Assembly (NCBI GenBank): GCA_018340375.1
Contig: JAFFJZ010000025.1
Span: forward strand, 2,619,501-2,683,500
Source: Gonatopus flavifemur
Lineage: Eukaryota; Arthropoda; Insecta; Hymenoptera; Dryinidae
Direction of reading: 5' to 3'
Length of the DNA: 64,000 bases
Position numbers and translations under genes: made by a program. Shown piece after piece: positions 45,426 through 57,446 of this stretch (positions are counted from its first letter, which is position 1; the number at the start of each line of letters is the position of its first letter). The notes under the pieces are model-generated. The model was not told the origin of the DNA, made no database searches, and was given only the letters and a program-made list of their open reading frames with translations.

Positions 45426-45766
45426 AGGTTATGAATGGCCATTTGACAAAATATAGAAATATACGAAATATTGATGCTTCATTATTTATGAAAAGATGAA
45501 AAGATTATCGGAAACTTGAGACAAGCAAAACTGTTTGAACATCTACAAAACTGTGAGAATCTAGATTATTTACTTACCGAATATCTTGCTAATGATCGTA
45601 TACGAAAAAGCTATAGCTTTTTCTGACGAAATTTTGTGATTTTGATCACGACGATATATTATTCTTCCGTAGAAAGCTGTATTGAAAATCTTCTAATCCT
45701 GCAACGCACTTCAACTGACTGCAACGGTTGGGAACAAGAGCAAACAAAAGAACGGATGGCGGCAAC

Positions 45767-45972
45767 TAGAGTACCTATAATAAGAGTAGCACCAATCGAC
45801 TCGAGAGTGGTGGGGGAAATGGGACTACCGACTCCATGATGTTGGGGGCTATGAATGTGTGCCTATGTGTAATTTGTTTATGTCTTTGATTGTGTGAGTG
45901 AGTCACACAGACGTAACTCACACTGTGATACACATCCCCCAATTTGGCGCTACTCTTATTATAGGTACTCTA
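45767..45972. mobile_element. hAT-type MITE, TAGAGTACC ends, perfect 8-bp duplication gcggcaac
   Basis: TAGAGTACCTATAATAAGAG and the inverse CTCTTATTATAGGTACTCTA form the ends. gcggcaac flanks both sides exactly (45759-45766 and 45973-45980). The terminal pattern TAGAG agrees with the YARNG rule for hAT ends. It may interrupt the promoter or first-exon area of the BEND5-like gene. Confidence 0.9.
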
Positions 45973-46027
45973 GCGGCAACGCGTGATACACGCAGTACTA
46001 ACACGGCAGACCAAACTGGGGGTAATT

Positions 46028-46053
46028 CCTTAGAGTATATATATACTCTAAGG
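46028..46053. repeat. Perfect 26-bp palindrome
   Basis: CCTTAGAGTATATA and its exact mirror form an uninterrupted palindrome, flanked by the direct repeat ggtaattc. Its role is unknown. Confidence 0.8.
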
Positions 46054-47838
46054 GTAATTCCAACCAATGTCGAATTGAGGAAGTGTGGGTTCCAAAAGAA
46101 ATGTAAAAAGTATCCAATGAGATAATTTATAACTTACCCTGCTTCAAGTGCCTGATAGACCCGAATTGAAATTTAATTGGTATCTATTTGTTTCTATTTG
46201 GAAATCCGATACATGATTTTGGCAGTTAGAAAATGAATATGGATGAATCTGGATTTCCAAATAGGAAAAAACAAACAGGAAATGCAGAAGAAAAATGCAT
46301 CAGGATTTAACAGAAACTGCCATTTGTATGGAATTTAACAGTTTCAATCCGGTAAAGCAGCCATAAAGTTTTACCGTGCCAATCCGGATATGCAAACGAA
46401 GCGAATGAATCCGGATCAACGCGCAATTCCAGAATGGATTTGTACCCGAATGATTCAGCTTTTCCCGCTCAATAAATGTGATCCGAATCTATCTGGATTC
46501 CCGAGTCAATATTCATTTCGGTTCTATGCGTTTTGACGGGACTTGGCTTCTGGGAAAAAAAGATTGATTTGCTCTGGGATGACCGACGGAAATGTTGGTG
46601 GTTCCAATCCGTGAATGCATACGAAAGAAATCAATCCGATCCACCACGCAATTCTAGATTGGAGATGTTACCGGATGAATCAGCTTTCTACACCCAATAA
46701 AAGTGACCCGGATCTATCTGGATTCCCCAGTTAATATGCGATTCGGTTCTATGCGTTTTGACGGGACTAGTCTTTTGGGAAAAAAAGATTGATTTGCTGT
46801 GGGATAGCCGACGAAAATGTTGGTGGTTCCAATCCGTAAATGCATACGAAAGAAATCAATTCGGTCCAACACGCAATTCCAGATTGGAGATGTTACCGGA
46901 TGAATCAGGTTGTCCCGCCCAATAAATATGACCCGGATCTATCTGGATTCCCCAGTTAATATTAATTTCGGTTCTATGCGTTCTGACGAGACTAGTCTTC
47001 TTGGAAAAAAGATTGATGTTTTCTGGAATGACAGACGAAAATCTCGGTGGTCGCAATCCGTAAATGCATACGGAACGAATCAATTGGGATCAATCCGCAA
47101 TTCCAGATTGGATATGTAACCTGATGAATCAGCTATTCCCGCCCAATAAATGTCACCCGGATCTATCTGGAGTCCCCAGTTAATATTCCATTCGGTTCTA
47201 TGCGTTTTTACGGGACTAGTCTTCTGGGGAAAGAAGATTGATTTGCTCTGGGATGACCGACGGAAATCTTGGTGGACCCAATCCGTAAATGCATACGACA
47301 CAAATCAATTGGGATCAATCCGCAATTCCAGATTGGATATGTAACCGGATGAATCAGCTTTTTACCCCCAATAAATGTGACCCGGATCTGTCTGGATTCC
47401 CCAGTTAATATGCGATTCGGTTCTATGCTTGTTGACGGGACTAGCCTTCTGGGAAAAAAAGATTGATTTGCTCTGGGATGACCGACGAAAATCTTGATGG
47501 TTCCAATCCGTAAATGCATACGAAAGAAATCAATTCGGTTCAACACGCAATTCCAGAATGGATATGTAACCGGATGAATCAGGTTTTCACGCCCAATAAA
47601 TGTGTTCCGGATCTATCTGGATTTTCCAGTTAATATTCCATTCGGTTCTATGCGTTTTGACGGGACTAGTCTTCTGGGAAAAAAAGATTGATTTGCCGTG
47701 GGATAACCGACGAAAATGTTGGTGGTTCCAATCCGTAAATGCATACGAAAGAAATCAATTCGGTCCAACACGCAATTCCAGATTGGAGATGTTACCGGAT
47801 GAATCAGATTGTCCCGCCCAATAAATATGACCCGGATC

Positions 47839-48023
47839 CAGTGTTGCGATATTCCCCAATGTGGGAAATCGCAGCTTGGTCACGTGACTCCATTTTGCAC
47901 TAACACATGTCAGCTTTCTTATCGGTGAACCACTCACCTACAAGAATGCTCGCGTGTGTTGGTACAAAACTTAGTCACGTGACCAAGCTGCGATTTCCCA
48001 CATAGGGGAATATCGCAACACTG
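47839..48023. mobile_element. hAT-type MITE nested in the foldback left arm
   Basis: CAGTGTTGCGATATTCCCC and its inverse end the 185-bp element. Flanks cccggatc and cccagatc form an 8-bp duplication with one change. The insertion splits one of the 225-bp units. Confidence 0.9.
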
Positions 48024-48739
48024 CCCAGATCTATCTGGATTCCCCAGTTAATATTAATTTCGGTTCTGTGCGTTCTGACGAGACTAGTCTTCTTGGAAAA
48101 AAGTGATTGATTCGCTCTGAGATGACCGACGAAAATTCAAAAAGGATTTGCAAATTGGGAATGTGACGAAATTGAAATGGTTCTCCACACGAATTGTCAG
48201 TCGGATCTGACTGGATTTTCTCGTTAGGGTTCAAAATGTTCGGAACCGGTATTTCGAGATGAATATTTACATAGAAAAACTCCGGCTACATAGCTCAGCC
48301 ATTTCTCAAATGCATTTCCGTTATATCAGTTCCGAAAGAATTCATAAAGAATTGAATGAGAGAGAAATATGAATATCTGGGATTCATGAGAAACTCTTCC
48401 TCAACTATCATAACAGGGGCTCTCAAAGAATTTTATGATGAGTTCATCAGGAATTCTTCATGAATACATTACGACCAACGTACTGTGGGGGGGAATGGAT
48501 TTGGAATTACCGATATGGAATCTGATGTTTTCAGTCTGTTAATAGCAGACACCCATCTCACTTCGGCTTAAAAAGTAGTCGCAGGTTGAGAACTCTGTAA
48601 GAAAGGTGATTTACCTCTTTCAGGGGCGCAATTGACTGGGAAATTTCATCAAATTGTTCTTACCGAATCCGTATGTTTTTTGGGTCGCTTATTACGAATC
48701 CAGTGTAAAAACTCTCAAACTCAAAATTGCGGATTTATC

Positions 48740-48846
48740 CCATACAGCACGACAGTTCAGAAAGAATTCATATTGAATCCATTTGGAACTATAAGAATTC
48801 ACATTGGATGCATTATGAATTCTTTCTGAATTTCTGTGCTGTGTGG
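48740..48846. mobile_element. 107-bp hairpin MITE, CCATACAGCAC ends
   Basis: The arms mirror gttcagaaagaattcat. A second element of identical length, with ends CCACACAACAC, lies at 55,848-55,954. Both are in AT-rich surroundings. Confidence 0.7.
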
Positions 48847-48935
48847 AAATATGGCAGACGAAAATTGAAAAAAGCATCGGATTTGTTTCAAACTCGGTAC
48901 CCTGGGGTGTTTTGAGGTTCCTGATTACTAACCCA

Positions 48936-49190
48936 AGTAGCAGGCGAACGTTGTATATATACTATGCACGTTCATAGTACATCTAGATATACTATGAACG
49001 TGCATAGTATGTATACAACGTTCGCTTGCTGCTTGGGAATCTGACGGTAGTATGCAAGAAGCCCAACCGGTAATAAGCCTATTGGCTAAAAACTGGTGAT
49101 TTCTAGTGAATTCACTAACCATTCCTAGTGTTCAACCAATGGTAGTGGAGTTGGGCTTATTACCGGTTGGGCTTCTTGCATACTACCAAT
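48936..49190. mobile_element. Two adjacent hairpin MITEs in the foldback core
   Basis: The first (about 48,938-49,036) runs from cccaagtagcaggcgaacg to cgttcgcttgctgcttggg and iterates actatgaacgtgcatagt. The second (about 49,050-49,190) has inverted arms ggtagtatgcaagaagccca and its mirror, with accggtaataagcc. Both are strongly palindromic. Confidence 0.75.
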
Positions 49191-51087
49191 CTGACATCTA
49201 AATGTCGAAATTTAAAATGGCGGATACAATATGATGTACGAGAACTGAAAACATCATTGGGTTCCCATCAAACTCGGTACCCAGAGGTTTTTTGGGTTGT
49301 TGATTACGAATCTAATGTCTAAATGTCGGAATTCAATATTTTATTATAAATGTCATGTCAACAGCATTTTTTTCAAGAAATAAGCATTTTTGAGAACGAT
49401 GAGAGGACAGCGTTTTTGTTCAAAACTTCATACAGGACACAGTGAGATCTTTCTGATTTGGAAATGGTCAATTTTCTCACTTGAGGTCCGCCATATTGCC
49501 ACCACCATCTTCACTATCTCGGTTTTGACATCAGGTTCGTAATCAGCGACCCCGGAAACCGCTGGGTACCTAGTTTCAATCAAATTCGTTGATTTCTTGA
49601 ATTTCTGTCTGCCATGTTGGATCCCCCATTTTGAACGTTGGAATTGTTACACTGGATTCGGAATCAGCGACCCCAAATACCCCTGGTGACCGAGTTTTGA
49701 GAAAATTCGGTGATTTTTTGAATTTTTGTCCGCCATTTTGGATTTCGGAATTTCGACACTTTATTCGTGATCTGCGACTCCAAAAACATAAGGATTCGAT
49801 AGGAACAGCTTGATGGAATTTCCCAGTTAAATGCGCTCCCGAAAGCATTAAACCAGCTTAAATATTAATCGAGGAATCGAGTTACACCCAGGTCACGATT
49901 ATTATGCGTGGGAAACTGATTCATTCGGTTACAAATCCAATCTGGAACTGCGTATTGATCCGAATTGATTTGTTTCGTATGCATTCACGGATTGGGACCA
50001 CCAAGATTTTCTTTGGTCATCCCAGAGCAAATCAATGTATCTTTCCAAAAGACTGGTACCGTCAAAACGCATAGAACCGAATTGAATATTAACTGGGGAA
50101 TCCAGATAGATCGGGGTCACATTTATTGGGCGAGAAGAGCTGACTCATCCTGTTGAATATCCAATCTGGAATTGCGTATTGAACCGAATTGATTTCTTTC
50201 GGACGCATTTACGGATTAGGACCACAAAGATTTCCGTCGGTCATCCCAGAGCGAATCAATCTTTTTTTCCCAGAAGACTGGTCCCGTCAAAACGCATAGA
50301 ACCGAATGGAATATTGACTGGAAAATCCAGATAGATCCGGATCACATTTATTGGGCGTGAAAACCTGATTCATCCGGTTACATATCCATTCTGGAATTGC
50401 ATGATGGACCGAATTGATTTCTTTCGTATGCATTTACGGATTGGAACCATCAAGATTTTCGTCGGTCATCCCAGAGCAAATCAATGTATTTTTCCAAAAG
50501 ACTGGTACCGTCAAAACGCATAGAACCGAATTGAATATTAACTGGGGAATCCAGATAGATCGGGGTCACATTTATTGGGCGGGAGAATCTGATTCATCCG
50601 GTTACATATCCAATCTGGAATTGCGTGATGAATCGGATTCATCTCATTCGTATGCATTTACGGATTAGGACCACCAAGATTTTCGTCGGTCATCCCAGAG
50701 CAAATCAATCTTTTTTTCCCAGAAGGCTAGTCCCGTCAACAAGCATAGAACCGAATCGCATATTAACTGGGGAATCCAGGCAGATCCGGGTCACATTTAT
50801 TGGGGGTAAAAAACTGATTCATCCGGTTACATATCCAATCTGGAATTTCGGATTGATCCCAATTGATTTGTTTCGTATGCATTTACGGATTGGGTCCACC
50901 AAGATTTCCGTCGGTCATCCCAGAGCAAATCAATCTTCTTTCCCCAGAAGACTGGTCCCGTCAAAACGCATAGAACCGAATGGAATATTAACTGGGAAAT
51001 CCAGATAGATCCGGATCACATTTATTGGGCGTGAAAACCTGATTCATCCGGTTACATATCCATTCTGGAATTGCGTGTTGGACCGAA

Positions 51088-53330
51088 TTGATTTCTTTGG
51101 TATGCATTTACGGGTTGGAACCATCAAGATTTTCGTCGGTCATCCCAGAGCAAATCAATCTTTTTTCCAAGAAGACTAGTCTCGTCAGAACGCATAGAAC
51201 CGAAATTAATATTAACTGGGGAATCCAGATAGATCCGGGTCATATTTATTGGGCGGGACAATCTGATTCATCCGGTAACATCTCCAATCTGGAATTGCGT
51301 GTTGGACCGAATTGATTTCTTCCGTATGCATTTACGGGTTGGAACCATCAAGATTTTCGTCGGTTATCCCACAGAAAAATCAATCTCTTTTTCCCAGAAG
51401 ATTAGTCCCGTCAAAACGCGTAGAACCGGGTCGCATATTAACTGGGGAATCCAGGTAGATCCGGGTGACATTTATTGGGCGGGAAAAGCTGATTCTTCAG
51501 GTTACATATCCAATCTGGAATTGCGGATTGATCCCAATTGATTTGTTTCGTATGCATTTACGGATTGGGTCCACCAAGATTTCCGTCGGTCATCCCAGAG
51601 CAAATCAATCTTCTTTCCCCAGAAGACTAGTCCCGTCAAAACGCATAGAACCGAATGAAATATCAACTGGGAAATCCAGATAGATCCGGATCACATTTAT
51701 TGGGCGTGAAAACCTGATTCATCCGGTTACATATCCATTCTGGAATTGCGTGTTGGACCGAATTGATTTCTTTCGTATGCATTTACGGGTTGGAACCATC
51801 AAGATTTTCGTCGGTCATCCCAGAGCAAATCAATCTTTCTCCCAAGAAGACTAGTCTCGTCAGAACGCATAGAACCGAAATTAATATTAACTGGGGAATC
51901 CAGATAGATCCGGGTCATATTTATTGGGCGGGACAATCTGATTCATCCGGTAACATCTCCAATCTGGAATTGCGTGTTGGACCGAATTGATTTCTTCCGT
52001 ATGCATTTACGGGTTGGAACCATCAAGATTTTCGTCGGTCATCCCAGAGCAAATCAATCTTTTTTCCAAGAAGACTAGTCTCGTCAAAACGCATAGAACC
52101 GAATGGAATATCGACTGGAAAATCCAGATAGATCCGGATCACATTTATTGGGGGTGAAAACCTGATTCATCCGGTTACATATCCATTCTGGAATTGCATG
52201 ATGGACCGAATTGATTTCTTTCGTATGCATTTACGGATTGGAACCATCGAGATTGTCGTCGGTCATCCCAGAGCAAATCAATCTTTTTTCCCCAGGAGGC
52301 TAGTCCCGTCAACAAGCATAGAACCGAATCGCATATTAACTGGGGAATCCAGACAGATCCGGGTCACATTTATTGGGCGGTCAATCTGATTCATCCGGTA
52401 ACATCTCCAATCTGGAATTGCGTATTGGACCGAATTGATTTCTTTCGTATGCATTTACGGATTGGAACCACCAACATTTTCGTCGGTTATCCCACAGAAA
52501 AATCAATCTCTTTTTCCCAGAAGATTAGTCCCGTCAAAACGCGTAGAACCGGGTCGCATATTAACTGGGGAATCCAGGTAGATCCGGGTGACATTTATTG
52601 GGCGGGAAAAGCTGATTCTTCAGGTTACATATCCAATCTGGAATTGCGGATTGATCCCAATTGATTTGTTTCGTATGCATTTACGGAGTGGGTCCACCAA
52701 GATTTCCGTCGGTCATCCCAGAGCAAATCAATCTTCTTTCCCCAGAAGACTAGTCCCGTCAAAACGCATAGAACCGAATGAAATATCAACTGGGAAATCC
52801 AGATAGATCCGGATCACATTTATTGGGCGTGAAAACCTGATTCATCCGGTTACATATCCATTCTGGAATTGCGTGTTGGACCGAATTGATTTCTTTCGTA
52901 TGCATTTACGGGTTGGAACCATCAAGATTTTCGTCGGTCATCCCAGAGCAAATCAATCTTTCTTCCAAGAAGACTAGTCTCGTCAGAACGCATAGAACCG
53001 AAATTAATATTAACTGGGGAATCCAGATAGATCCGGGTCATATTTATTGGGCGGGACAATCTGATTCATCCGGTAACATCTCCAATCTGGAATTGCGTGT
53101 TGGACCGAATTGATTTCTTTCGTATGCATTTACGGGTTGGAACCATCAAGATTTTCGTCGGTCATCCCAGAGCAAATCAATCTTTTTTCCAAGAAGACTA
53201 GTCTCGTCAAAACGCATAGAACCGAATGGAATATCGACTGGAAAATCCAGATAGATCCGGATCACATTTATTGGGGGTGAAAACCTGATTCATCCGGTTA
53301 CATATCCATTCTGGAATTGCATGATGGACC
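51088..53330. repeat. Higher-order duplication of 1123 bp (five 225-bp units) in the foldback right arm
   Basis: Identical landmarks recur at an offset of 1123 bp (51,763 and 52,886; 52,198 and 53,321; 52,425 and 53,548), with near-identical sequence between. This is a recent tandem duplication of five monomers and shows that the arm is still expanding. Confidence 0.85.
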
Positions 53331-54984
53331 GAATTGATTTCTTTCGTATGCATTTACGGATTGGAACCATCGAGATTGTCGTCGGTCATCCCAGAGCAAA
53401 TCAATCTTTTTTCCCCAGGAGGCTAGTCCCGTCAACAAGCATAGAACCGAATCGCATATTAACTGGGGAATCCAGACAGATCCGGGTCACATTTATTGGG
53501 CGGTCAATCTGATTCATCCGGTAACATCTCCAATCTGGAATTGCGTATTGGACCGAATTGATTTCTTTCGTATGCATTTACGGATTGGAACCACCAACAT
53601 TTCCGTCGGTTATCCCACAGAAAAATCAATCTCTTTTTCCCAGAAGATTAGTCCCGTCAAAACGCGTAGAACCGGGTCGCATATTAACTGGGGAATCCCG
53701 GTAGATCCGGGTGACATTTATTGGGCGGGAAAAGCTGATTCTTCAGGTTACATATCCAATCTGGAATTGCGGATTGATCCCAATTGATTTGTTTCGTATG
53801 CATTTACGGATTGGGTCCACCAAGATTTCCGTCGGTCATCCCAGAGCAAATCAATCTCCTTTCCCCAGAAGACTAGTCCCGTCAAAACGCATAGAACCGA
53901 ATGAAATATTAACTGGGAAATCCAGATAGATCCGGGTCATATTTATTGGGCGGGACAATCTGATTCATCCGGTAACATCTCCAATCTGGAATTGCGTGTT
54001 GGACCGAATTGATTTCTTTCGTATGCATTTACGGATTGGAACCACCAACATTTTCGTCGGTTATCCCACAGCAAATCAATCTTTTCTTCCCGAAAGCCTA
54101 GTCCCGTCAAAACGCATAAAACCGAATCGCATATTAACTGGGGAATCCAGATAGATCCGGGTCACTTTCATTGGGCGTAGAAAGCTGATTCATCCGGTAA
54201 CATCTCCAATCTGGAATTGCGTGGTGGACCGAATTGATTTCTTTCGTATGCATTCACGGATTGGAACCACCAACATTTCCGTCGGTCATCCCAGAGCAAA
54301 TCAATCTTTTTTTCCCAGAAGACAAGTCCCGTCAAAACGCATAGAACCGAAATGAATATTGACTCGGGAATCCAGATAGATTCGGATCACATTTATTGAG
54401 CGGCAAAAGCCGTTTCATTCGGTTACAAATCCATCCTGGAATTGCGCGTTGATCCGTATTGATTCGCTCCGTTTGCATATCCGGATTGGGACTGTAAAAC
54501 TTCACGACTGCTTTACCGGATTGAAACTGTTAAATTCCTAACAAATGGCAGTTTCTTTTAAATCCTGATGCATTTCTCTTCTGCATTTCCTGTTTGTTTT
54601 TTCCTATTTGGAAATCCAGATTCATCCATATTCATTTTCTAACTGCCAAAATGATGTATCGGATTTCCAAATAGAAACCAATAGATACCACTTAAATTTC
54701 AATTCAGTTCTATCCGGCACTTGAAGCAGGGGATGTAAACAGTTCATCACATTCAATCTGATCTTGAATAGTCTTATCGCAATTCTGAAATATGTGTCAC
54801 CGAATTACTATTCTTTCTAGTAACCGTTACCGTATACTTTCCTCAGTGCAGGTGACTTGTTCTCAGGGCCGGTGTCAGGGCAGGGCGATCAGGGCGGCTG
54901 CCCGGGGCGGCAGAGTCTGAGACAGATTTTTTATTCTGATCTCGAATTGATCTCACACTTTTTAGCACAAGCCATTTTCACTAG

Positions 54985-55201
54985 GTCGATCATTATTCAT
55001 TTGATAGGACATACATTACGACATGATAGTTCATTGGAAACAACATTGGAACGGGAAATGAATGGTAAAACTTGTAAAGGTAGACCTAGATTAAGTTATA
55101 TGAAACAAATTATACAAGACAAGAGCTGTCGTGGATATGTAGAAATTGAATGTTTGGCGGGTAATAGACGGGATTGGAGGATTTCATCAAACCAGTTATG
55201 A
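54985..55201 (+). pseudogene. C-terminal remnant of a non-LTR retrotransposon reverse transcriptase
   Basis: The frame reads LIGHTLRHDSSLETTLE, then GKTCKGRPRLSYMKQI and NRRDWR before its stop at 55,199-55,201. This H-x-LRH ... GRPRxSY ... RRxWR pattern is the common C-terminus of LINE reverse-transcriptase proteins in insects. Everything upstream is missing, as usual for 5'-truncated LINE copies. Confidence 0.75.
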
Positions 55202-55266
55202 GACTGATTACTTCATGATGATGATTATTATTCATAGGGAGAAGCAAGGAAAGTTGAACCCTTGTA

Positions 55267-55412
55267 CAGGGATGGGCACTTTTGTCCCCCCGGAATACTC
55301 TTACTGGGAGTACTTTTTTTTTTACCTCATATGAAGGCATAAAGACATTTTACACAAGAAAAAAAAGTACTCCCAGTCAAAGTATTCCGGGAGTACAAAA
55401 GTGCCCTCCCTG
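55267..55412. mobile_element. hAT-type MITE, CAGGGATGGGCAC ends, 8-bp duplication
   Basis: CAGGGATGGGCACTTTTGT and ACAAAAGTGCCCTCCCTG are inverted ends of a 146-bp hairpin. Flanks cccttgta and ccctttta agree at seven of eight positions. It lies just downstream of the LINE remnant. Confidence 0.85.
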
Positions 55413-55847
55413 CCCTTTTATTAGTTCAATCAAGGTGTTTGAATCTGGAATTTTGTCGTTTGTTTTATTGGTTCTTCTTTTCAAAAAACCACGTAATTGA
55501 CCCATTCCGTTAAAATTCCATAACCGCTGGACACCCTGGCTCAATAAAACGTGATTTGGAATAAAAGAGGAGAAAATATTTTTTTATTAAAGATTCTTTC
55601 CATAATACAAATTACAAGGGGGCATTTGCATGATTATTTTCGCTTGGATCTTCATTGTAGGCAATTCTCATCAACGTGTATGTTATATCATGGTTCAGTT
55701 CAAGTTAGGCCTATAGTTAGGATTTCAGTAGAAAAATTTCAAAATTCCATCAATATTTTTTCAACTCATTCCAGTTTGAGCTTCGAAGCAGAAAACATTT
55801 TATCACTTAGTTTGCGAGATATTTGAAGTTGCATTCAACATGATATT

Positions 55848-55954
55848 CCACACAACACTTCAGTTGAGAAAGAGTTCATAATGAATCAATTTGGAACTAT
55901 GAGAATTGAAAATAAATGCATTAAAAACTCTTTCTGAACTGTGGTATTGTGTGG
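55848..55954. mobile_element. 107-bp hairpin MITE, CCACACAACAC ends
   Basis: The arms mirror cagttgagaaagagtt and aactctttctgaactg. It has the same length and a similar body to the copy at 48,740-48,846. Confidence 0.7.
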
Positions 55955-56804
55955 TTTATGTTTTTCTATGATATATTTCAAATATAACTATAAATATGTC
56001 AGTAACTAAACAGTGAAATGTTTTCTGCTTTGAGCCTCAGAATAGAAATATTTAGTAGAGCAATTTACGAACTTCTAACCTTCAAACAGTAATTGACAGT
56101 AATATCGTCTCACAAGTGTTAGACCGGGGTTTACGGTTGACGTGATTTTGAGAGGTGTTACCGTTCAAGGGTCAAAACAGAACGTTTTTAGAACTTCTTA
56201 TGAATTGATCAGTTCAAAAAAATTTTGAAACAATTCCATTCGAGTTCTCGAAAAAAAATGCTTTGGGTAGCTGAGAAATTTATTGTCTTCATCCTTATTA
56301 TTTCCAATGAGCATCAACTGAAAATGACACGAAGTGTTGAAATTAAATTTCACAAGAATTATAATCATTATTTTAAAGCGATCATCCGCCACATGAGGGG
56401 AAAGTTAACGAGTGAATTCCAAATTTTGATATTCTTAAGAAAACTACGAGCATTTTTTTATATCACGATTACTTTCGTTCTGTCTATTTTTTCGTTGGTA
56501 TTCAAATTTCCACACAGCACAAATACATTCTATTCATATAATATAAATATAGTTTTCAAAATATCAAATATTTATAAGATATGTGTTGATATCCAGCCCG
56601 CGTGTTTTATACATTGTATATATATTAAAATGACCAATTCTCCATATAGAATTCATATTCAATAAATATTGACCAAATATTGTAAGAATATTTATTTAAT
56701 ATGTCTGGCAGCATAAGTATATTATATACATATAGTAACATGATGAGGTATGAAATATTATTTTGAAGCGCCCAAGCTGATAGTTTTTGTCCCAACATCG
56801 AAGT

Positions 56805-57121
56805 TTAATCACATTTTGTTCCCGCTATATCAAGATTGGGAGTACTTTGGAGATGAGAATTATCATTATCATATAAAACAGATCTCGTATCATGGAAGTT
56901 CAAATCAATGGTGCCATATAAATCATTCGATGCAACAGCTCCCATTCCCCAACGTATCATTCTGATTCTCCGGTGATAAAATTTTAATTGAATCTGAATT
57001 TTCATCATCGAGTGGAACATTTTCTAATACTTCATTATGTACATTAACTGCAGTAGAGGAATGTGAAGGATTTTCAATTACGGTTAATGAAGTCGCTAAT
57101 TTTTCAATGTCTTTCTTTTTT
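56805..57121 (-). pseudogene. Frameshifted coding-like segment of unknown origin
   Basis: On the minus strand one frame reads KKDIEKLATSLTVIENPSHS and on for about 60 codons to 56,930. A second frame takes over with GAVASNDLYGTIDLNF to a TAA near 56,805. Composition is protein-like (Ser/Asn/Asp-rich, few runs), unlike the neighbouring AT-rich repeats. A single one-base shift would explain the break. I do not recognise the source; the Ser/Asn-rich style is like the linker exons of the BEN genes, but no homology can be claimed. Confidence 0.35.
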
Positions 57122-57297
57122 CATATTTAACCTTATTTTGTGGCATGATCTTTGAAGTTTGATTTTAATCCTAATCTGAAAATATCAACATGACTTTCAT
57201 TCAAAACCATTATCAGGGAAATTTGGACATTGAATTCACACACACTTGTCATAACGTATAATGAATAGTATTAATGAAAGTAAAGCGATGAACATTA

Positions 57298-57446
57298 CAT
57301 CCCTGGTGAAAATAAAGGGTCAACGATGCAACGAATTGTTACGAAAATTGAATGCGGATGTACACCGAGCGGAGCTTCGCGCATTTTTGAATGTAAAATT
57401 ACAGTGCCTTACACGAACGTACTTCATATTTTCACCAGGGATACTT
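57298..57446. mobile_element. Hairpin MITE, CCCTGGTGAAAATA ends
   Basis: catccctggtgaaaataaag at the left is mirrored by atattttcaccagggata at the right. The interior includes cggagcttcgcgcat. It is antisense to part of an otherwise unremarkable open frame. Confidence 0.65.

Larger units (their letters stand above)
46137..54731. mobile_element. Giant foldback element, 8.6 kb, of opposed 225-bp tandem arrays
   Basis: CCCTGCTTCAAGTGCC at the left is mirrored by GGCACTTGAAGCAGGG at the right. Inward, unique inverted blocks (for example ggaaatgcagaagaaaaatg and its mirror) lead into tandem units of about 225 bp: some seven in the left arm (to about 48,240) and about twenty, in opposite orientation, in the right arm (from about 49,915). 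The central part (48,240-49,900) is itself partly palindromic. This form is like Drosophila FB elements, whose long inverted repeats consist of tandem units. The many ORFs of 60-127 codons recur every unit and are repeat artefacts. No transposase is seen and no clear duplication flanks it. Confidence 0.88.

Noticed and set aside
46856..53929. Recurrent ORFs of 60-127 codons (for example 50625-51008, 51088-51315)
   Set aside because: They repeat once per 225-bp unit on both arms and strands; the unit length, a multiple of three, explains them.
56225..56665. 146-codon ORF on the plus strand
   Set aside because: AT-rich composition typical of chance (Ile/Phe/Tyr/Asn-rich), crosses the boundary of the 56,510 element, no domain.
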